Positions 9,139 through 19,764 are shown, counted from the stretch's first letter. The stretch: DNA of 64,000 nucleotides from Bacteroidia bacterium (GCA_030427735.1 JAUIBP010000001.1:310001-374000), one strand, 5' to 3'. The notes: a model not told the origin generated them from the sequence alone. A program made the numbers and translations.

Positions 9139-10305
9139 TTACTTTAATGGTTTAAAAAAGAAAGGTTGATACTCTGGCAGCAATTCTGGGTGACTAATTT
9201 TTATTAAATCTTTTAATACTAAATCGGGTCTACTTAATCCCAATTCGTAATACAGTACACCCCCTGTTGCTCCTTGCGTATTGGCAATGGTAAATATGTG
9301 CTTTTGTTTAAAAGCCTCGAACTTCGCATAGTGAGCATTAGCGGCTTTTAAATCGGAATAACTCCCGAAGTATGATGGATTCAACCAAATATCTGCATTT
9401 TGAGCTTTGGTAAATACCGATTCGAAATTAAGGGCCAAACTACCTGCTCCTGTACTGTTTTTCCAAAGATAATTAACATTTGCATCGCTTAACAACTCCG
9501 CTTCCGAACTTGTACCAGAAGGCAAATACCAAACATCTTTATGCATGGCTCCGCTTAACACAGTAGGTTGTTCTGTAACGGTAGCTGCAATAGCTTTCGC
9601 ATTTAGATAATTCGTTTCAATAGTATTAAAAACCGTATCGGCTTCGGCTTCTTTTCCAAACAAAGCACCAAACAACTTTATCCATTCGGCCTTCGCTAAA
9701 GGCGACTCCTCTATCCAATCGCCATTATAAATTACAGGAATATTAGCTTTACTAACTGTTTCTAAAGTACGATTGTTACCATCAATACCAAAAGCGACAA
9801 CTACATTGGGGTTAAGCGACAATAGCACCTCGGTATTTATACCTTCATTTTTTCCCAATTCTTTTACAAACCCCGAATCTATACGCGCTCTTATAAGTTC
9901 TGATGACACATAATCTGTGCCCGGAAAACCAATAAGTTTATCCGATGCTTCCAACAAATCTAAAGCAGGTAAATGTGTAGTAGATGTTACAACGATATTA
10001 GTTACAGGAACCGTTATAATGCCGTTAAACTCTGTTTGTTTTACATTTACTTTTACCGGGCTATTTTTGTCTACCAAAGCAAATTTAAAACTCTGATCAG
10101 ATTCGGGCCAAGGACTAAATATTTCTAAAACTTTATACCCTGTATAATTGGTTACACTAAAGCCTTTAGCATACTTTAAGGGTGTTGCAGCAACTGCTTT
10201 ATGGGTTTCAGGTATTGTAGATTTCGATTGTTTTTTACAACCAAATAAAACAAGAGCACACGCTATAAACAGATACTTCAATGTAGAAATTTTGATTCCG
10301 AACAT
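9139..10305 (-). CDS. ABC transporter substrate-binding lipoprotein, probable B12-binding (BtuF-like)
   Basis: A 388-residue protein with a lipoprotein signal ending LVLFGC (Cys at about 22). It has a periplasmic-binding fold of the FecB/BtuF class: TSTTHLPALDLLEASDKLIGFPGTDYV, then LSLNPNVVVAFGIDGN, a linking helix and a second lobe. The residues after the Cys are K-K-Q, not an acidic surface-export signal, which fits a periplasmic face. It is the first gene of the btuFCD-like operon and diverges from the riboswitch and TonB receptor at 10.5 kb. Confidence 0.87.
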   Translation of the reverse strand: MFGIKISTLKYLFIACALVLFGCKKQSKSTIPETHKAVAATPLKYAKGFSVTNYTGYKVLEIFSPWPESDQSFKFALVDKNSPVKVNVKQTEFNGIITVPVTNIVVTSTTHLPALDLLEASDKLIGFPGTDYVSSELIRARIDSGFVKELGKNEGINTEVLLSLNPNVVVAFGIDGNNRTLETVSKANIPVIYNGDWIEESPLAKAEWIKLFGALFGKEAEADTVFNTIETNYLNAKAIAATVTEQPTVLSGAMHKDVWYLPSGTSSEAELLSDANVNYLWKNSTGAGSLALNFESVFTKAQNADIWLNPSYFGSYSDLKAANAHYAKFEAFKQKHIFTIANTQGATGGVLYYELGLSRPDLVLKDLIKISHPELLPEYQPFFFKPLK

Positions 10306-10528
10306 CCTTATTTATTTTATTATTCAATACTGATTTTCAATATATAAACATCAACTACAACAACAATTTGTAGCCTTTGTTTTACTAAAAACTGCTTCAA
10401 ATGTAAGCATATAAATAACAGTCAAATTAAAAAGATTTCATTTTTTTTGGTTTTCAGTTGTCTCAACTACGTTCTTAATCTTAAAAAATAAAAATTGAAA
10501 TTTGTAATTTGGTTTTAGCAAAAAGACT

Positions 10529-10536
10529 TAGTTTTG
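10529..10536 (+). promoter_or_regulatory. Putative -7 promoter element for the riboswitch transcript
   Basis: TAGTTTTG matches TAnnTTTG. It lies 7 bp before the start of the recognisable riboswitch, where the transcription start would be expected in Bacteroidetes. Confidence 0.6.
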
Positions 10537-10542
10537 CACAGC

Positions 10543-10722
10543 ATTTTGGTTCCTATCCCAATGGATGGATTAAAAGGGAATTGAGTGAAAATCTCAAGCT
10601 GTTCCCGCAACTGTAATCTTAGTTCTGCTTTGCAGAATGCTTGTTATTATACTTCTAAAACACCACTGATTTTTTATAATTGGGAAGGTAAATAGCAAGA
10701 CGAGAGTCAGGAGACCTGCCTA
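10543..10722 (+). ncRNA. Cobalamin (AdoCbl) riboswitch
   Basis: The region starts with a TTTTGGTTCC element, contains the AAGGGAAT...CCCGCAACTGTAATC core with the usual variable hairpin (TTCTGCTTTGCAGAA), and ends with the B12 box GAGTCAGGAGACCTGCC at about 10704-10720. Order and spacing fit the cobalamin riboswitch class. It sits about 50 bp upstream of the TonB receptor start, so it should switch off receptor and lipoprotein synthesis when B12 is plentiful. No second copy is visible upstream of the divergent ABC transporter genes. Confidence 0.93.
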
Positions 10723-10769
10723 ATGTAAATATCAAAATATTTGACTTTCGGGTAAAAGGTCTATAGCGT

Positions 10770-12605
10770 ATGAGAACAAACATTTTTATATTTTTCTTAA
10801 TTGTAATAGGCAAGCATTGTTCGGCTCAAGAACAAGCACAGTCTACTATTGAAACCCTTAACGAGGTTTTAATTACCGCCGATACACAATTACAAACCTT
10901 TAGCGACTCGCAATCTGTTTTGGTTTTATCGGACAGTATAATAGCTATTAATGCACCGTCTTTAACGTCTCTATTAAATTACAACTCGCCAATTTATTTT
11001 AAAGAAAATGGTTTAGGCATGGTTTCGTCGCCTTCGTTTCGCGGAACTACAGCCCAACAAACTGCAGTGGTTTGGAACGGCATAAACATAAACTCCCAAC
11101 TGAATGGACAAACCGACTTTAACACGGTAAACACCACTAATTTTAATAACATTACCATTAAAAGTGGTGGCGGCAGCGTTATTTATGGCAGCGGAGCTAT
11201 TGGCGGCAGTATTCATCTTAACAATAATTTTGATTACACAGAAGGATTTCAAAACACACTTCAATCGCGTTACGGTAGCTTCAATACTTTACAATTGCTT
11301 TATAAAAGCAATGTTTCAGTAAAAAACCTGAGCGCCAATATACAAGTCACCAGAAACAGTTCGGATAACGATTATGATTATATAGATTCTGATAATTTTA
11401 ATAGAAACGGACAATTTTACAACACGAGCCTTAGCGCGAACATCAGCTACAAATTAAACAGAAAAAACATTTTAAAGTTTTACAGTTATGCCTTCGATGG
11501 CGATCGTCATTTCTCATTGATTTTCCCTTCGGAAACAGCCACCAAATATCACGATTTCAATACTAGAAATCTTATAGAATGGGATGGCTTTTACTCTAAA
11601 TTCGTTTCTAAACTGAAGTTAGCCTACCTTACCGAAGATTACAAATATTACGATAACTTAAACACCAACGCTTATAGTTTTGGAAAAGTAAATACTCTGG
11701 TTGCAAAATACGATCTAACCTACACCCCTACAGATAACATTACTTTAAACTCGATTATAGACGGCACCCAAAACAAAGGAACGGGATCGAGTATTGATAA
11801 AGAAACCCGGCAAATTGCTAGCTTCAACCTACTTTTTAAACACGCATTGCATAAAAAGTTCACTTACGAGCTAGGCTTTCGTCAAGAAATCACCAACAAC
11901 TATAACAGTCCGTTTTTATATAGCTTCGGGTTTCAATATCAAGTAGCAACACCGTATACTGTAACGCTAAACGGTTCTAAAAACTTCAGAATACCAACAT
12001 TTAACGATTTGTATTGGGAAGGTAGTGGCAACCCCAATTTAAAACCCGAAACGGCTTACCAGATAGAAATTGGCAATCACTTAAACATCAAAAATTTCGC
12101 TATTACAGCAACAGTCTTTTACAACGACATTAAAGATATGATTAGATGGCTACCAAACGGAGCACTTTGGCAGCCCGTTAATACAGATCATGTAAAAACT
12201 TACGGACTAGAAAGTAGTTTACAATATGTAAAAGCCTTAAAACACCATCAATTTACTGTTAACAGTACTTACGCTTATACCATTTCTAAAAACCAAGAAT
12301 TAGATACGCAACTCATTTATGTTCCAAAACATAAAGCTACCGCCAGTCTGGGATATGCTTTTAAAAACATATCGGCCTATTACCAGTGGTTATTTGTAAG
12401 CGATGTTTATACAACTACCGATAATTCGCAACAATATGTATTGGACGGTTATCAAGTATCTAATTTAGGACTGAATTACACTTTTAACGACAATTTTACC
12501 CTAGGCGGAACAATTAATAATCTTTTTAACGAAAATTATCAAAGTGTCTCTAACCGATACATGCCAGGACAAAATTACGCAATGCATATAACTATAACTT
12601 TTTAA
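10770..12605 (+). CDS. btuB: TonB-dependent outer-membrane receptor, BtuB-like (cobalamin)
   Basis: A 611-residue outer-membrane beta-barrel receptor. The signal peptide ends near HCSAQ; a TonB-box-like ETLNEVLIT follows, then a plug domain with VVWNGININSQLNGQTDFNTV and GGGSVIYGSGAIGGSIHL. The 22-strand barrel ends in ...GQNYAMHITITF with the C-terminal Phe expected of BAM substrates. About 610 residues is the size of BtuB-type receptors, smaller than SusC proteins. Control by a cobalamin riboswitch and the divergent BtuFCD-like genes point to vitamin B12 as the substrate. Confidence 0.9.
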   Translation: MRTNIFIFFLIVIGKHCSAQEQAQSTIETLNEVLITADTQLQTFSDSQSVLVLSDSIIAINAPSLTSLLNYNSPIYFKENGLGMVSSPSFRGTTAQQTAVVWNGININSQLNGQTDFNTVNTTNFNNITIKSGGGSVIYGSGAIGGSIHLNNNFDYTEGFQNTLQSRYGSFNTLQLLYKSNVSVKNLSANIQVTRNSSDNDYDYIDSDNFNRNGQFYNTSLSANISYKLNRKNILKFYSYAFDGDRHFSLIFPSETATKYHDFNTRNLIEWDGFYSKFVSKLKLAYLTEDYKYYDNLNTNAYSFGKVNTLVAKYDLTYTPTDNITLNSIIDGTQNKGTGSSIDKETRQIASFNLLFKHALHKKFTYELGFRQEITNNYNSPFLYSFGFQYQVATPYTVTLNGSKNFRIPTFNDLYWEGSGNPNLKPETAYQIEIGNHLNIKNFAITATVFYNDIKDMIRWLPNGALWQPVNTDHVKTYGLESSLQYVKALKHHQFTVNSTYAYTISKNQELDTQLIYVPKHKATASLGYAFKNISAYYQWLFVSDVYTTTDNSQQYVLDGYQVSNLGLNYTFNDNFTLGGTINNLFNENYQSVSNRYMPGQNYAMHITITF

Positions 12606-12615
12606 ATATTTAATT

Positions 12616-13686
12616 ATGAAACAAATAAACAAACTTGTATTACTTGCACTAGCAAGCACCGCTATTATAACCTCTTGTAGTAGCGACGACGACAATAACG
12701 GCACACCAGACGTACCTAAAGGCACCTACGATAACGGCTATTTTATATTAAACGAAGGTAATAGCAACCCTGCTACTGCCAGTATTGCTTTTGTAGACCA
12801 AGAAGGTGTATTGTCTCAAGATATTTTCAGAACAGAAAATCCGGATGCTCCAGAAACAGGAAGTTATTTACAAAGCATGTTTTTTAGCGATACCCATGCG
12901 TTTATAATCTCTGGACAAGCCAATCAAGTTACTGTTGTAGATCGTTACACATTCGAATACATTACAACTATTGATAGTGACCTTGCATCGCCAAGATATG
13001 GTGCTGTTGCTAACGGAAAAGCATACGTTACCAACTCTAACGGTTGGGAAGCAGGAGGAGCAGACGACTTTGTAACTGTAATTAACTTAACAGATTATTC
13101 GACCTCGACATTTCCTATGGAAAATGCCGAAGGTGTTACAGAAGAAGATGGTTTCGTATATTTCTCTAACGGATATTACGGTTCTGGACATAGCATTACC
13201 GCTTTAAATAGTAATAACAACGAAACAGAAGTTATTGATTTAGGAGAAGGAAACTCTCCAAACTCTCTAGAGGAAGAAGACGGTTATTTATATGTTTTAA
13301 CACAGAATTTCGAAGACACTTCAAAAATCTTTAAAATAGATTTATCATCAAACAGCATTAGCATGCAAATTACATTACCAGAAGACTTATCGGCTGCTAA
13401 GCAATTAAATGTAGAAGATGATGTTATTTATTTTACCAATAATACTTCGGTTTTTAAAGTAAACACCTCTGGAGATGAAGATTCTTTTGATAAAGTTTTA
13501 GAGTACACCTCTAATTCGGAGTGGGGCGCCATGTATGGTTTTGCCGTAGAAGACGATAAGATTTATATTGCAGATGGTGGCGATTTTGCTTCAAACGCGC
13601 CAACTTACGAATATAATTTATCTGGTACGCAACTAACAAGTTATTCGGCTGGAATTGGCCCTAACAGTTTCTATTTTAACGATTAA
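12616..13686 (+). CDS. Surface beta-propeller lipoprotein, BtuG-like (DUF5074/YncE type)
   Basis: A 356-residue lipoprotein with the signal MKQINKLVLLALASTAIITSC. The Cys is followed by S-S-D-D-D, the acidic export signature that sends Flavobacteriia lipoproteins to the outside of the cell. The mature part begins GTYDNGYFILNEGNSN and holds repeated blades such as TVVDRYTFEYITTID, NGKAYVTNSN and DDVIYFTNN, consistent with a seven-bladed propeller. In Bacteroides thetaiotaomicron, BtuG is a propeller lipoprotein that caps BtuB and binds B12 very tightly; the position 10 bp after the BtuB-like gene, under one riboswitch, suggests the same job here. Function is inferred from context and fold pattern. 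Confidence 0.78.
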   Translation: MKQINKLVLLALASTAIITSCSSDDDNNGTPDVPKGTYDNGYFILNEGNSNPATASIAFVDQEGVLSQDIFRTENPDAPETGSYLQSMFFSDTHAFIISGQANQVTVVDRYTFEYITTIDSDLASPRYGAVANGKAYVTNSNGWEAGGADDFVTVINLTDYSTSTFPMENAEGVTEEDGFVYFSNGYYGSGHSITALNSNNNETEVIDLGEGNSPNSLEEEDGYLYVLTQNFEDTSKIFKIDLSSNSISMQITLPEDLSAAKQLNVEDDVIYFTNNTSVFKVNTSGDEDSFDKVLEYTSNSEWGAMYGFAVEDDKIYIADGGDFASNAPTYEYNLSGTQLTSYSAGIGPNSFYFND

Positions 13687-13704
13687 TTAAACATCTTTAA
13701 ACTA

Positions 13705-13743
13705 AAAAAGCTGATCAAAATAATTATTTTGATCAGCTTTTTT
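13705..13743. terminator. Bidirectional rho-independent terminator
   Basis: AAAAAGCTGATCAAAAT pairs with ATTTTGATCAGCTTTTT, a near-perfect long stem with A- and T-runs on either side. It lies between the B12 operon and the convergent glyA gene. Confidence 0.9.
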
Positions 13744-13769
13744 TTTATCTAATATAAAACCTTTTGTTC

Positions 13770-15044
13770 TTAAGCAACAAATAGTGGTCGTTCAGCCATA
13801 AGTGCATTTACTTTAGTGGCAACACCTTCTAAAACGGCTTCGTCTTCAAGATTTGTAATTACTTCATCTACCAAATCCACAATAGTTTGCATATCTGCTT
13901 CTTTTAAACCTCTAGTTGTAATAGCGGCAGCACCAATACGAATACCAGAAGTTACAAATGGCGATTTATCGTCAAACGGCACCATGTTTTTATTTACTGT
14001 AATATCTGCTTTTACTAAGGCCTCTTCTGCCTGTTTCCCAGACACCTCTTTATTTCTTAAATCAATAAGCATCATGTGGTTGTCTGTACCACCAGAAATA
14101 ATATTGTATCCTTTAGCTACAAAAGCCGCCGCCATAGCTGCCGCGTTTTTCTTTACTTGCAGCATGTAATTTAAATACTCATCGGTTAAAGCTTCACCAA
14201 ATGCAATCGCTTTAGCAGCTATAATATGCTCTAAAGGCCCACCTTGGTTTCCTGGAAAAACAGATGAATCGAATAAAGAAGACATTTTTCTTAAGCTACC
14301 ATTTTTTAATTTCAATCCAAACGGATTGTCAAAATCCTCGCCCATCATAATCATTCCGCCTCTTGGTCCTCTTAAAGTTTTATGGGTCGTAGTAGTTACT
14401 ACGTGACAATGCGGAATCGGATCGTTTAAAATACCCTTAGCAATTAAACCTGCTGGGTGCGAAATATCAGCCATTAAAATCGCATTTACACTGTCTGCGA
14501 TTTCACGGAAACGTTTAAAATCTATATCTCTTGAGTAAGCAGAAGCTCCAGCTATGATTAGTCTAGGTTGTTCTTTTGTAGCGATCTCTTGTATTTTATC
14601 GTAGTTTAATACGCCCGTTTCCTGCTCTACCCCGTAAAATACTGGGTTGTATAATTTACCAGAGAAATTTACTGGCGACCCGTGGGTTAAATGTCCACCA
14701 TGAGATAAATCGAAACCTAAAATTTTATCGCCTGGTTTTAAACAAGCTGCAAAAACTGCTGTATTGGCTTGACTTCCCGAGTGCGGTTGTACGTTTACAT
14801 AAGCAGCTCCAAAAAGTGCTTTAGCACGATCAATTGCAATTTGCTCTACCTCATCAACCACTTCACAGCCACCGTAATAGCGCTTACCAGGATACCCTTC
14901 GGCATATTTGTTTGTTAATACAGAACCAGCAGCTTCCATCACTTGGTCGCTTACAAAGTTTTCCGAAGCAATAAGTTCTAAACCATGTAATTGGCGTTGT
15001 TTTTCGGCTTCAATTAATTCAAAAATTTGTTCGTCGCGTTGCAT
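13770..15044 (-). CDS. glyA: Serine hydroxymethyltransferase
   Basis: Read from the ATG at 15044 the protein has 424 residues, the normal size. It interconverts serine plus tetrahydrofolate with glycine plus methylene-tetrahydrofolate, using PLP. The PLP lysine is K222 in [27 protein letters not shown] and [17 protein letters not shown] are also canonical. The frame extends 31 codons upstream, but that stretch is hydrophobic and AT-rich and lacks family similarity, while [18 protein letters not shown] is the usual N-terminus. It is divergent from fahA. Confidence 0.96.
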   Translation of the reverse strand: MQRDEQIFELIEAEKQRQLHGLELIASENFVSDQVMEAAGSVLTNKYAEGYPGKRYYGGCEVVDEVEQIAIDRAKALFGAAYVNVQPHSGSQANTAVFAACLKPGDKILGFDLSHGGHLTHGSPVNFSGKLYNPVFYGVEQETGVLNYDKIQEIATKEQPRLIIAGASAYSRDIDFKRFREIADSVNAILMADISHPAGLIAKGILNDPIPHCHVVTTTTHKTLRGPRGGMIMMGEDFDNPFGLKLKNGSLRKMSSLFDSSVFPGNQGGPLEHIIAAKAIAFGEALTDEYLNYMLQVKKNAAAMAAAFVAKGYNIISGGTDNHMMLIDLRNKEVSGKQAEEALVKADITVNKNMVPFDDKSPFVTSGIRIGAAAITTRGLKEADMQTIVDLVDEVITNLEDEAVLEGVATKVNALMAERPLFVA

Positions 15045-15110
15045 AATTGTAATTATCGTTAAAAATTCCTCAAAAATAATAAATAGATTAGTTAAATACA
15101 TCAAAAAACA

Positions 15111-15118
15111 TATATTTG
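15111..15118 (+). promoter_or_regulatory. Putative -7 promoter element for fahA
   Basis: TATATTTG matches TAnnTTTG exactly, 37 bp upstream of the fahA start, in the gap between the divergent glyA and fahA genes. Confidence 0.55.
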
Positions 15119-15155
15119 AATAGAATTTATTAAACAATTAATTAACAAAAACGTT

Positions 15156-16445
15156 ATGCAGATATCCGCTAACAATCCCGATAGAAAAACCTGGCTCCAC
15201 GTCGATAAAAACTCCGATTTCCCTATACAAAACATCCCTTTTGGTGTCTTTTTAACCAGAGACGATATTATTACCATAGGAACGCGTATTGGAGATACTG
15301 CTATAGACCTTGGCGCTTTGCATCAGTTGGGATATTTTGACGACATTCCTTTAACCGATGATATTTTTCTTCAAGACACTTTGAACGACTTTATTGCTGA
15401 TGGAAGAAAAACCTGGCGTGCCGTTAGAAATAAAATTGCAGATATTTTTGATGATGAAAACGATTCATTAAAAAATAATAAACAACATAAAGAAATAGTC
15501 TTGTTTCGTTTAGATGAAATTGAAATGCAATTGCCTGTTGAAATTGGCGATTACACCGATTTTTATTCGAGCATAGAACACGCTACCAATGTAGGGACTA
15601 TGTTTAGAGACCCAGACAATGCCTTAATGCCAAACTGGTTACACATTCCGGTGGGGTATCATGGTAGAAGCTCCTCTATAATTCCGTCTGGAATTCCAAT
15701 ACACAGACCGCAAGGCCAAACGTTACCAGAAGGCGCCACAGAACCTGTTTTTGGGCCTTCTAAATTAGTTGATTTTGAACTTGAAATGGCTTTTATTACT
15801 ACCGATGCCAACGATTTAGGAGAACCTATTCCTGTTGATGAAGCCGAAGAATATATTTTTGGATTGGTATTATTTAACGATTGGAGTGCACGAGACATCC
15901 AAAAATGGGAATACGTACCACTAGGGCCATTCCTTGCTAAAAGTTTCGCTTCTTCGATGTCGCCTTGGATTGTTACCTTAGATGCTTTAGAACCTTACCG
16001 AGTGCAAGGGCCAAAACCCATAAAAAAGCAAATGTCTTACTTACAAAGCAAGGGCAAAAAAAGTTTCGATATCAATTTAGAAGTCGCTATACAGCCTAAA
16101 AAAGCTAAAGAAACTATTGTATCGCGTTCTAATTTTAAATACATGTACTGGAACATGTCGCAACAATTAGCGCACCATACTATTAATGGTTGTCCGGTTA
16201 ATTCAGGTGATTTAATGGGTAGCGGTACCATATCTGGACCAACGCCAGATTCGTATGGGTCGATGCTGGAATTAACCTGGAAAGGTACAAAACCATTGCA
16301 AATGAAAGACGGTAGCGAACGTAAATTCATAAACGATTACGACACCGTTATCATGCGTGGGTATTGCGAAAACGATGGTACACGCATTGGGTTTGGCGAG
16401 GTAAAAACACAACTTCTTCCTGTATTTAATCCTAAAAAAAAGTAA
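15156..16445 (+). CDS. fahA: Fumarylacetoacetase
   Basis: A 429-residue enzyme that hydrolyses fumarylacetoacetate to fumarate and acetoacetate, the last step of tyrosine breakdown. Two-domain FAH signatures are visible: the N-terminal SNFPIQNIPFGVF-like start (here NSDFPIQNIPFGVF), DFYSSIEHATNVGTMFRD, LPVGYHGRSSSI-like LHIPVGYHGRSSSI, and the metal-binding E-x-E in DFELEMAFI plus FNDWSARDIQKWEYVPLGPF. The other tyrosine-degradation genes are not in this window. A weak palindrome (TTTCGAGAA / TTCTCGAAA at 16450-16468) follows the stop. Confidence 0.94.
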   Translation: MQISANNPDRKTWLHVDKNSDFPIQNIPFGVFLTRDDIITIGTRIGDTAIDLGALHQLGYFDDIPLTDDIFLQDTLNDFIADGRKTWRAVRNKIADIFDDENDSLKNNKQHKEIVLFRLDEIEMQLPVEIGDYTDFYSSIEHATNVGTMFRDPDNALMPNWLHIPVGYHGRSSSIIPSGIPIHRPQGQTLPEGATEPVFGPSKLVDFELEMAFITTDANDLGEPIPVDEAEEYIFGLVLFNDWSARDIQKWEYVPLGPFLAKSFASSMSPWIVTLDALEPYRVQGPKPIKKQMSYLQSKGKKSFDINLEVAIQPKKAKETIVSRSNFKYMYWNMSQQLAHHTINGCPVNSGDLMGSGTISGPTPDSYGSMLELTWKGTKPLQMKDGSERKFINDYDTVIMRGYCENDGTRIGFGEVKTQLLPVFNPKKK

Positions 16446-16504
16446 TAGTTTTCGAGAAATTCTCGAAACCAATCTCATGGTAACAACCAACTGATACCCC
16501 CGCC

Positions 16505-16642
16505 AAAAGAGGCGGTGTAAAAGTTGAATTTTCGTCAATCTGAATTTATTTCAGATGCTCATTATAATTGATTTTCTATATAATGAGATTCTGTGTCAAG
16601 CACAGAATGACGCAATGTTGAACTTTTTACACAGCCTCTTTT
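16505..16642. repeat. Small inverted-repeat (MITE/REP-like) element, copy 1
   Basis: The left end AAAAGAGGCGGTGTAAAAG and the inverted right end CTTTTTACACAGCCTCTTTT form imperfect terminal inverted repeats of about 30 bp. Inside are TCGTCAATCTGAATTTATT and a nested hairpin GATTCTGTGTC...AGCACAGAATGACG. A second copy with the same internal blocks is at 24347-24516. There is no coding capacity. It fills the gap between fahA and ytxJ, ending 5 bp from the ytxJ stop. Confidence 0.8.
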
Positions 16643-16646
16643 GCAC

Positions 16647-17027
16647 TTAAAAACTAGCCAGGTCTAACCTATTAATATCGCTATGCGAAGCATGAGCTAC
16701 CGTAACACCATCTTTAATAATCAACAATTGCGGCGATTCGTGATGCACTTTAAAGACAGCCGCTACAGTATTCGATATATCCCGATATTGCAATAAATCC
16801 AGAAAATACAAATCTACATTGGTATCTAAATCGTAAGCCTTCTCAAAACCGCGCAGCACCATACTACTAATACCGCAACGGGTGGAATGTTTAAAAATAA
16901 CCTGTGCCTTATTGTACGAATCCGATTTAATTTGCTGTAACTGTTCGGTTTCCACTAAAGGAATCCACGGCAATGCTTTTTCATTTTTTAACGTATTGTT
17001 AGTAAACAACTTATCAAAAATTCCCAT
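16647..17027 (-). CDS. ytxJ: YtxJ-family monothiol bacilliredoxin-like protein
   Basis: Read from the ATG at 17027 (MGIFDKLF) the protein has 126 residues with a thioredoxin-like fold. The conserved block is FKHSTRCGISSMVLRGFE, in which the single Cys sits where thioredoxins have CxxC, and the later cis-Pro region is ESPQLLIIKDG. This matches the YtxJ/DUF2847 proteins tied to the bacillithiol redox system, which occurs in Flavobacteriia. An upstream in-frame ATG at 17057 would add ten residues with no family match. It is a single gene, divergent from clpB. Confidence 0.87.
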   Translation of the reverse strand: MGIFDKLFTNNTLKNEKALPWIPLVETEQLQQIKSDSYNKAQVIFKHSTRCGISSMVLRGFEKAYDLDTNVDLYFLDLLQYRDISNTVAAVFKVHHESPQLLIIKDGVTVAHASHSDINRLDLASF

Positions 17028-17157
17028 AATATTTATTAATTTTAAGAACCTACTCAAAAAGACGAAATGTCATGTTTTTAATCACCAAAAACTGCCAAAT
17101 TGTCTTTTAAATTGAATTGGTAAGATAATTGACTATCCATTGAAAAACACTTAAACA

Positions 17158-19764
17158 ATGAACTTTAACAATTATACAATAAAATCTCAAGAAGCCATAC
17201 AACGCGCCCAACAAATTGCGCAAGAATATGGTCAACAAAGCATAGAAAACGAACACGTATTTAAAGCAATTACCGAAGTTGATGAAAACGTGCTGCCTTT
17301 TCTATTAAAAAAGCTGAATGTTAACAATAACATTCTAGAGCAAGCCTTAACCAAACAAATAGAAAGTTTTCCTAAAGTTTCTGGTGGCGAAATCATGGCA
17401 TCCAGAACCTTAGGATCAACTTTAAACGACGCATCCAGCATTGCTAAAAAAATGAACGATGAGTATGTTTCAATCGAACACCTAATCATTGCCATTTTTA
17501 AATCGAACAGCAAAATAGCACAGATGCTAAAAGACCAAGGCGTTACCGAAAAAGCTTTAACAGCTGCGATTGAAGAATTGCGCAAAGGCGATCGCGTAAC
17601 CTCTCAAAGTCAGGAAGAAACTTACAATGCGCTAAACAAATACGCTAAAAATTTAAATGAATTAGCGCAAACAGGAAAATTAGATCCCGTAATTGGTCGC
17701 GACGAAGAAATAAGACGTATTCTACAAATTTTATCGCGCCGCACCAAAAACAACCCTATTTTAGTAGGTGAACCCGGTACCGGTAAAACCGCCATTGCCG
17801 AAGGTTTAGCCCACCGTATTGTAGACGGCGACGTGCCCGAAAATTTAAAAGACAAGCAAATTTATGCTTTAGATATGGGGGCTCTTATTGCAGGCGCTAA
17901 ATATAAAGGGGAATTTGAAGAGCGTTTAAAATCGGTAATTAAAGAAGTAACGACTAGCGAAGGTGATATTGTATTATTTATAGACGAAATCCACACACTT
18001 GTGGGCGCTGGTGGCGGTCAAGGCGCTATGGATGCGGCCAATATCTTAAAACCTGCATTAGCTCGCGGCGAACTCAGATCTATTGGTGCAACCACATTGG
18101 ATGAATATCAAAAATATTTTGAAAAAGACAAAGCTTTAGAACGTCGTTTTCAAAAAGTAATGGTAGACGAACCCGATACCGAAAGTGCCATTTCCATCCT
18201 GCGCGGTATTAAAGAAAAGTACGAAACACACCATAAAGTTCGCATAAAAGACGAAGCGATTATTGGTGCTGTAGAACTATCGGAACGTTATATTACCAAC
18301 CGATTTTTACCAGACAAGGCGATAGATTTAATGGATGAAGCGGCCTCTAAACTTCGTATGGAAATCAATTCGAAACCAGAAGAATTGGATGTTTTAGACC
18401 GAAAAATCATGCAGTTGGAAATCGAAATTGAAGCCATAAAACGCGAAAAAGACGATGTAAAATTAAAAAGCTTACAAGCCGATTTAGCTAATTTGAAAGA
18501 AGAGCGCAACGACATCAACGCCAAATGGAAGAGCGAAAAAGAAGTTGTAGACAACATACAAACCGCTAAACTGGATATCGAAAACTTTAAATTAGAAGCC
18601 GAACGCGCCGAACGCGAAGGCGATTACGGTAAAGTTGCCGAAATCCGTTACGGAAAAATTAAAGATGCTCAAGAGCGTTTGGATAGCTTACAAAAAGAAT
18701 TGCAGGAAAATCAAACTGGCCATTCGTTAATTAAAGAGGAAGTAACCTACGACGATATTGCCGAGGTGGTTGCTAAATGGACAGGGATTCCGGTTACCAA
18801 AATGCTTCAAAGCGAGCGCGACAAATTATTGCATCTGGAAGACGAACTACACAAACGTGTGGTTGGTCAAGAAGAAGCTATCGCCGCCGTAAGTGATGCG
18901 GTAAGACGTAGCCGTGCAGGCCTTCAAAATCCAGAAAAACCAATCGGAACCTTCCTGTTTTTAGGAACAACCGGTGTTGGTAAAACCGAGCTTGCTAAAG
19001 CTTTGGCAGAGTATCTTTTTGATGATGAAAACGCCATGACTAGAATTGATATGAGCGAATATCAAGAACGTCACGCTGTAAGCCGCTTGGTTGGTGCACC
19101 TCCAGGATATGTGGGTTACGATGAAGGCGGGCAATTAACCGAAGCTGTTCGAAGAAAACCATATTCAGTGGTGCTTTTAGATGAAATTGAAAAAGCACAT
19201 CCAGATACGTTCAACATCTTATTGCAAGTTTTGGACGAAGGTCGCTTAACCGACAATAAAGGACGTGTAGCCGATTTTAAAAATACGATAATTATTATGA
19301 CCTCTAACATGGGAAGTCAAATAATACAAGAACGTTTCGAGGCTACAAAAGATATTGACAGTGCCATTGAAACCGCTAAATTAGATGTATTGGCTCTATT
19401 AAAACAATCGGTAAGGCCTGAATTTTTAAACCGTATAGACGATACAATTATGTTTACGCCTTTAAGTAAAGATAACATTACAGATATTGTAGAATTACAA
19501 TTAAAAAGCGTCTCTAAAATGATTGCCCAACAAGGCATTACTTTTGATGCTACACCTGAAGCCGTTCAGTATTTAGCAGACAAGGGGTACAATCCAGAAT
19601 ACGGCGCAAGACCTGTTAAACGTGTTATCCAAAAAGAAGTGCTTAATGAACTGAGTAAAGAAATACTCTCCGGAAAAGTTACAACAGATAGCATTATACT
19701 GTTAGACGCCTTTGATGATCGTTTAGTATTTAGAAATCAAGATCATTTGGTTCCCGAAGAATAA
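17158..19764 (+). CDS. clpB: ATP-dependent chaperone ClpB
   Basis: A full-length 868-residue protein-disaggregating AAA+ ATPase. Domain order: Clp_N double repeat (1-150), first AAA+ domain with Walker A GEPGTGKT (about 204-211), the long coiled-coil middle domain typical of ClpB (about 400-525, rich in [18 protein letters not shown]-like heptads), second AAA+ domain with Walker A GTTGVGKT (about 603-610), and a C-terminal D2-small domain. It works with DnaK to rescue aggregated proteins after heat stress. No heat-shock promoter motif could be identified with confidence. Confidence 0.97.
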   Translation: MNFNNYTIKSQEAIQRAQQIAQEYGQQSIENEHVFKAITEVDENVLPFLLKKLNVNNNILEQALTKQIESFPKVSGGEIMASRTLGSTLNDASSIAKKMNDEYVSIEHLIIAIFKSNSKIAQMLKDQGVTEKALTAAIEELRKGDRVTSQSQEETYNALNKYAKNLNELAQTGKLDPVIGRDEEIRRILQILSRRTKNNPILVGEPGTGKTAIAEGLAHRIVDGDVPENLKDKQIYALDMGALIAGAKYKGEFEERLKSVIKEVTTSEGDIVLFIDEIHTLVGAGGGQGAMDAANILKPALARGELRSIGATTLDEYQKYFEKDKALERRFQKVMVDEPDTESAISILRGIKEKYETHHKVRIKDEAIIGAVELSERYITNRFLPDKAIDLMDEAASKLRMEINSKPEELDVLDRKIMQLEIEIEAIKREKDDVKLKSLQADLANLKEERNDINAKWKSEKEVVDNIQTAKLDIENFKLEAERAEREGDYGKVAEIRYGKIKDAQERLDSLQKELQENQTGHSLIKEEVTYDDIAEVVAKWTGIPVTKMLQSERDKLLHLEDELHKRVVGQEEAIAAVSDAVRRSRAGLQNPEKPIGTFLFLGTTGVGKTELAKALAEYLFDDENAMTRIDMSEYQERHAVSRLVGAPPGYVGYDEGGQLTEAVRRKPYSVVLLDEIEKAHPDTFNILLQVLDEGRLTDNKGRVADFKNTIIIMTSNMGSQIIQERFEATKDIDSAIETAKLDVLALLKQSVRPEFLNRIDDTIMFTPLSKDNITDIVELQLKSVSKMIAQQGITFDATPEAVQYLADKGYNPEYGARPVKRVIQKEVLNELSKEILSGKVTTDSIILLDAFDDRLVFRNQDHLVPEE

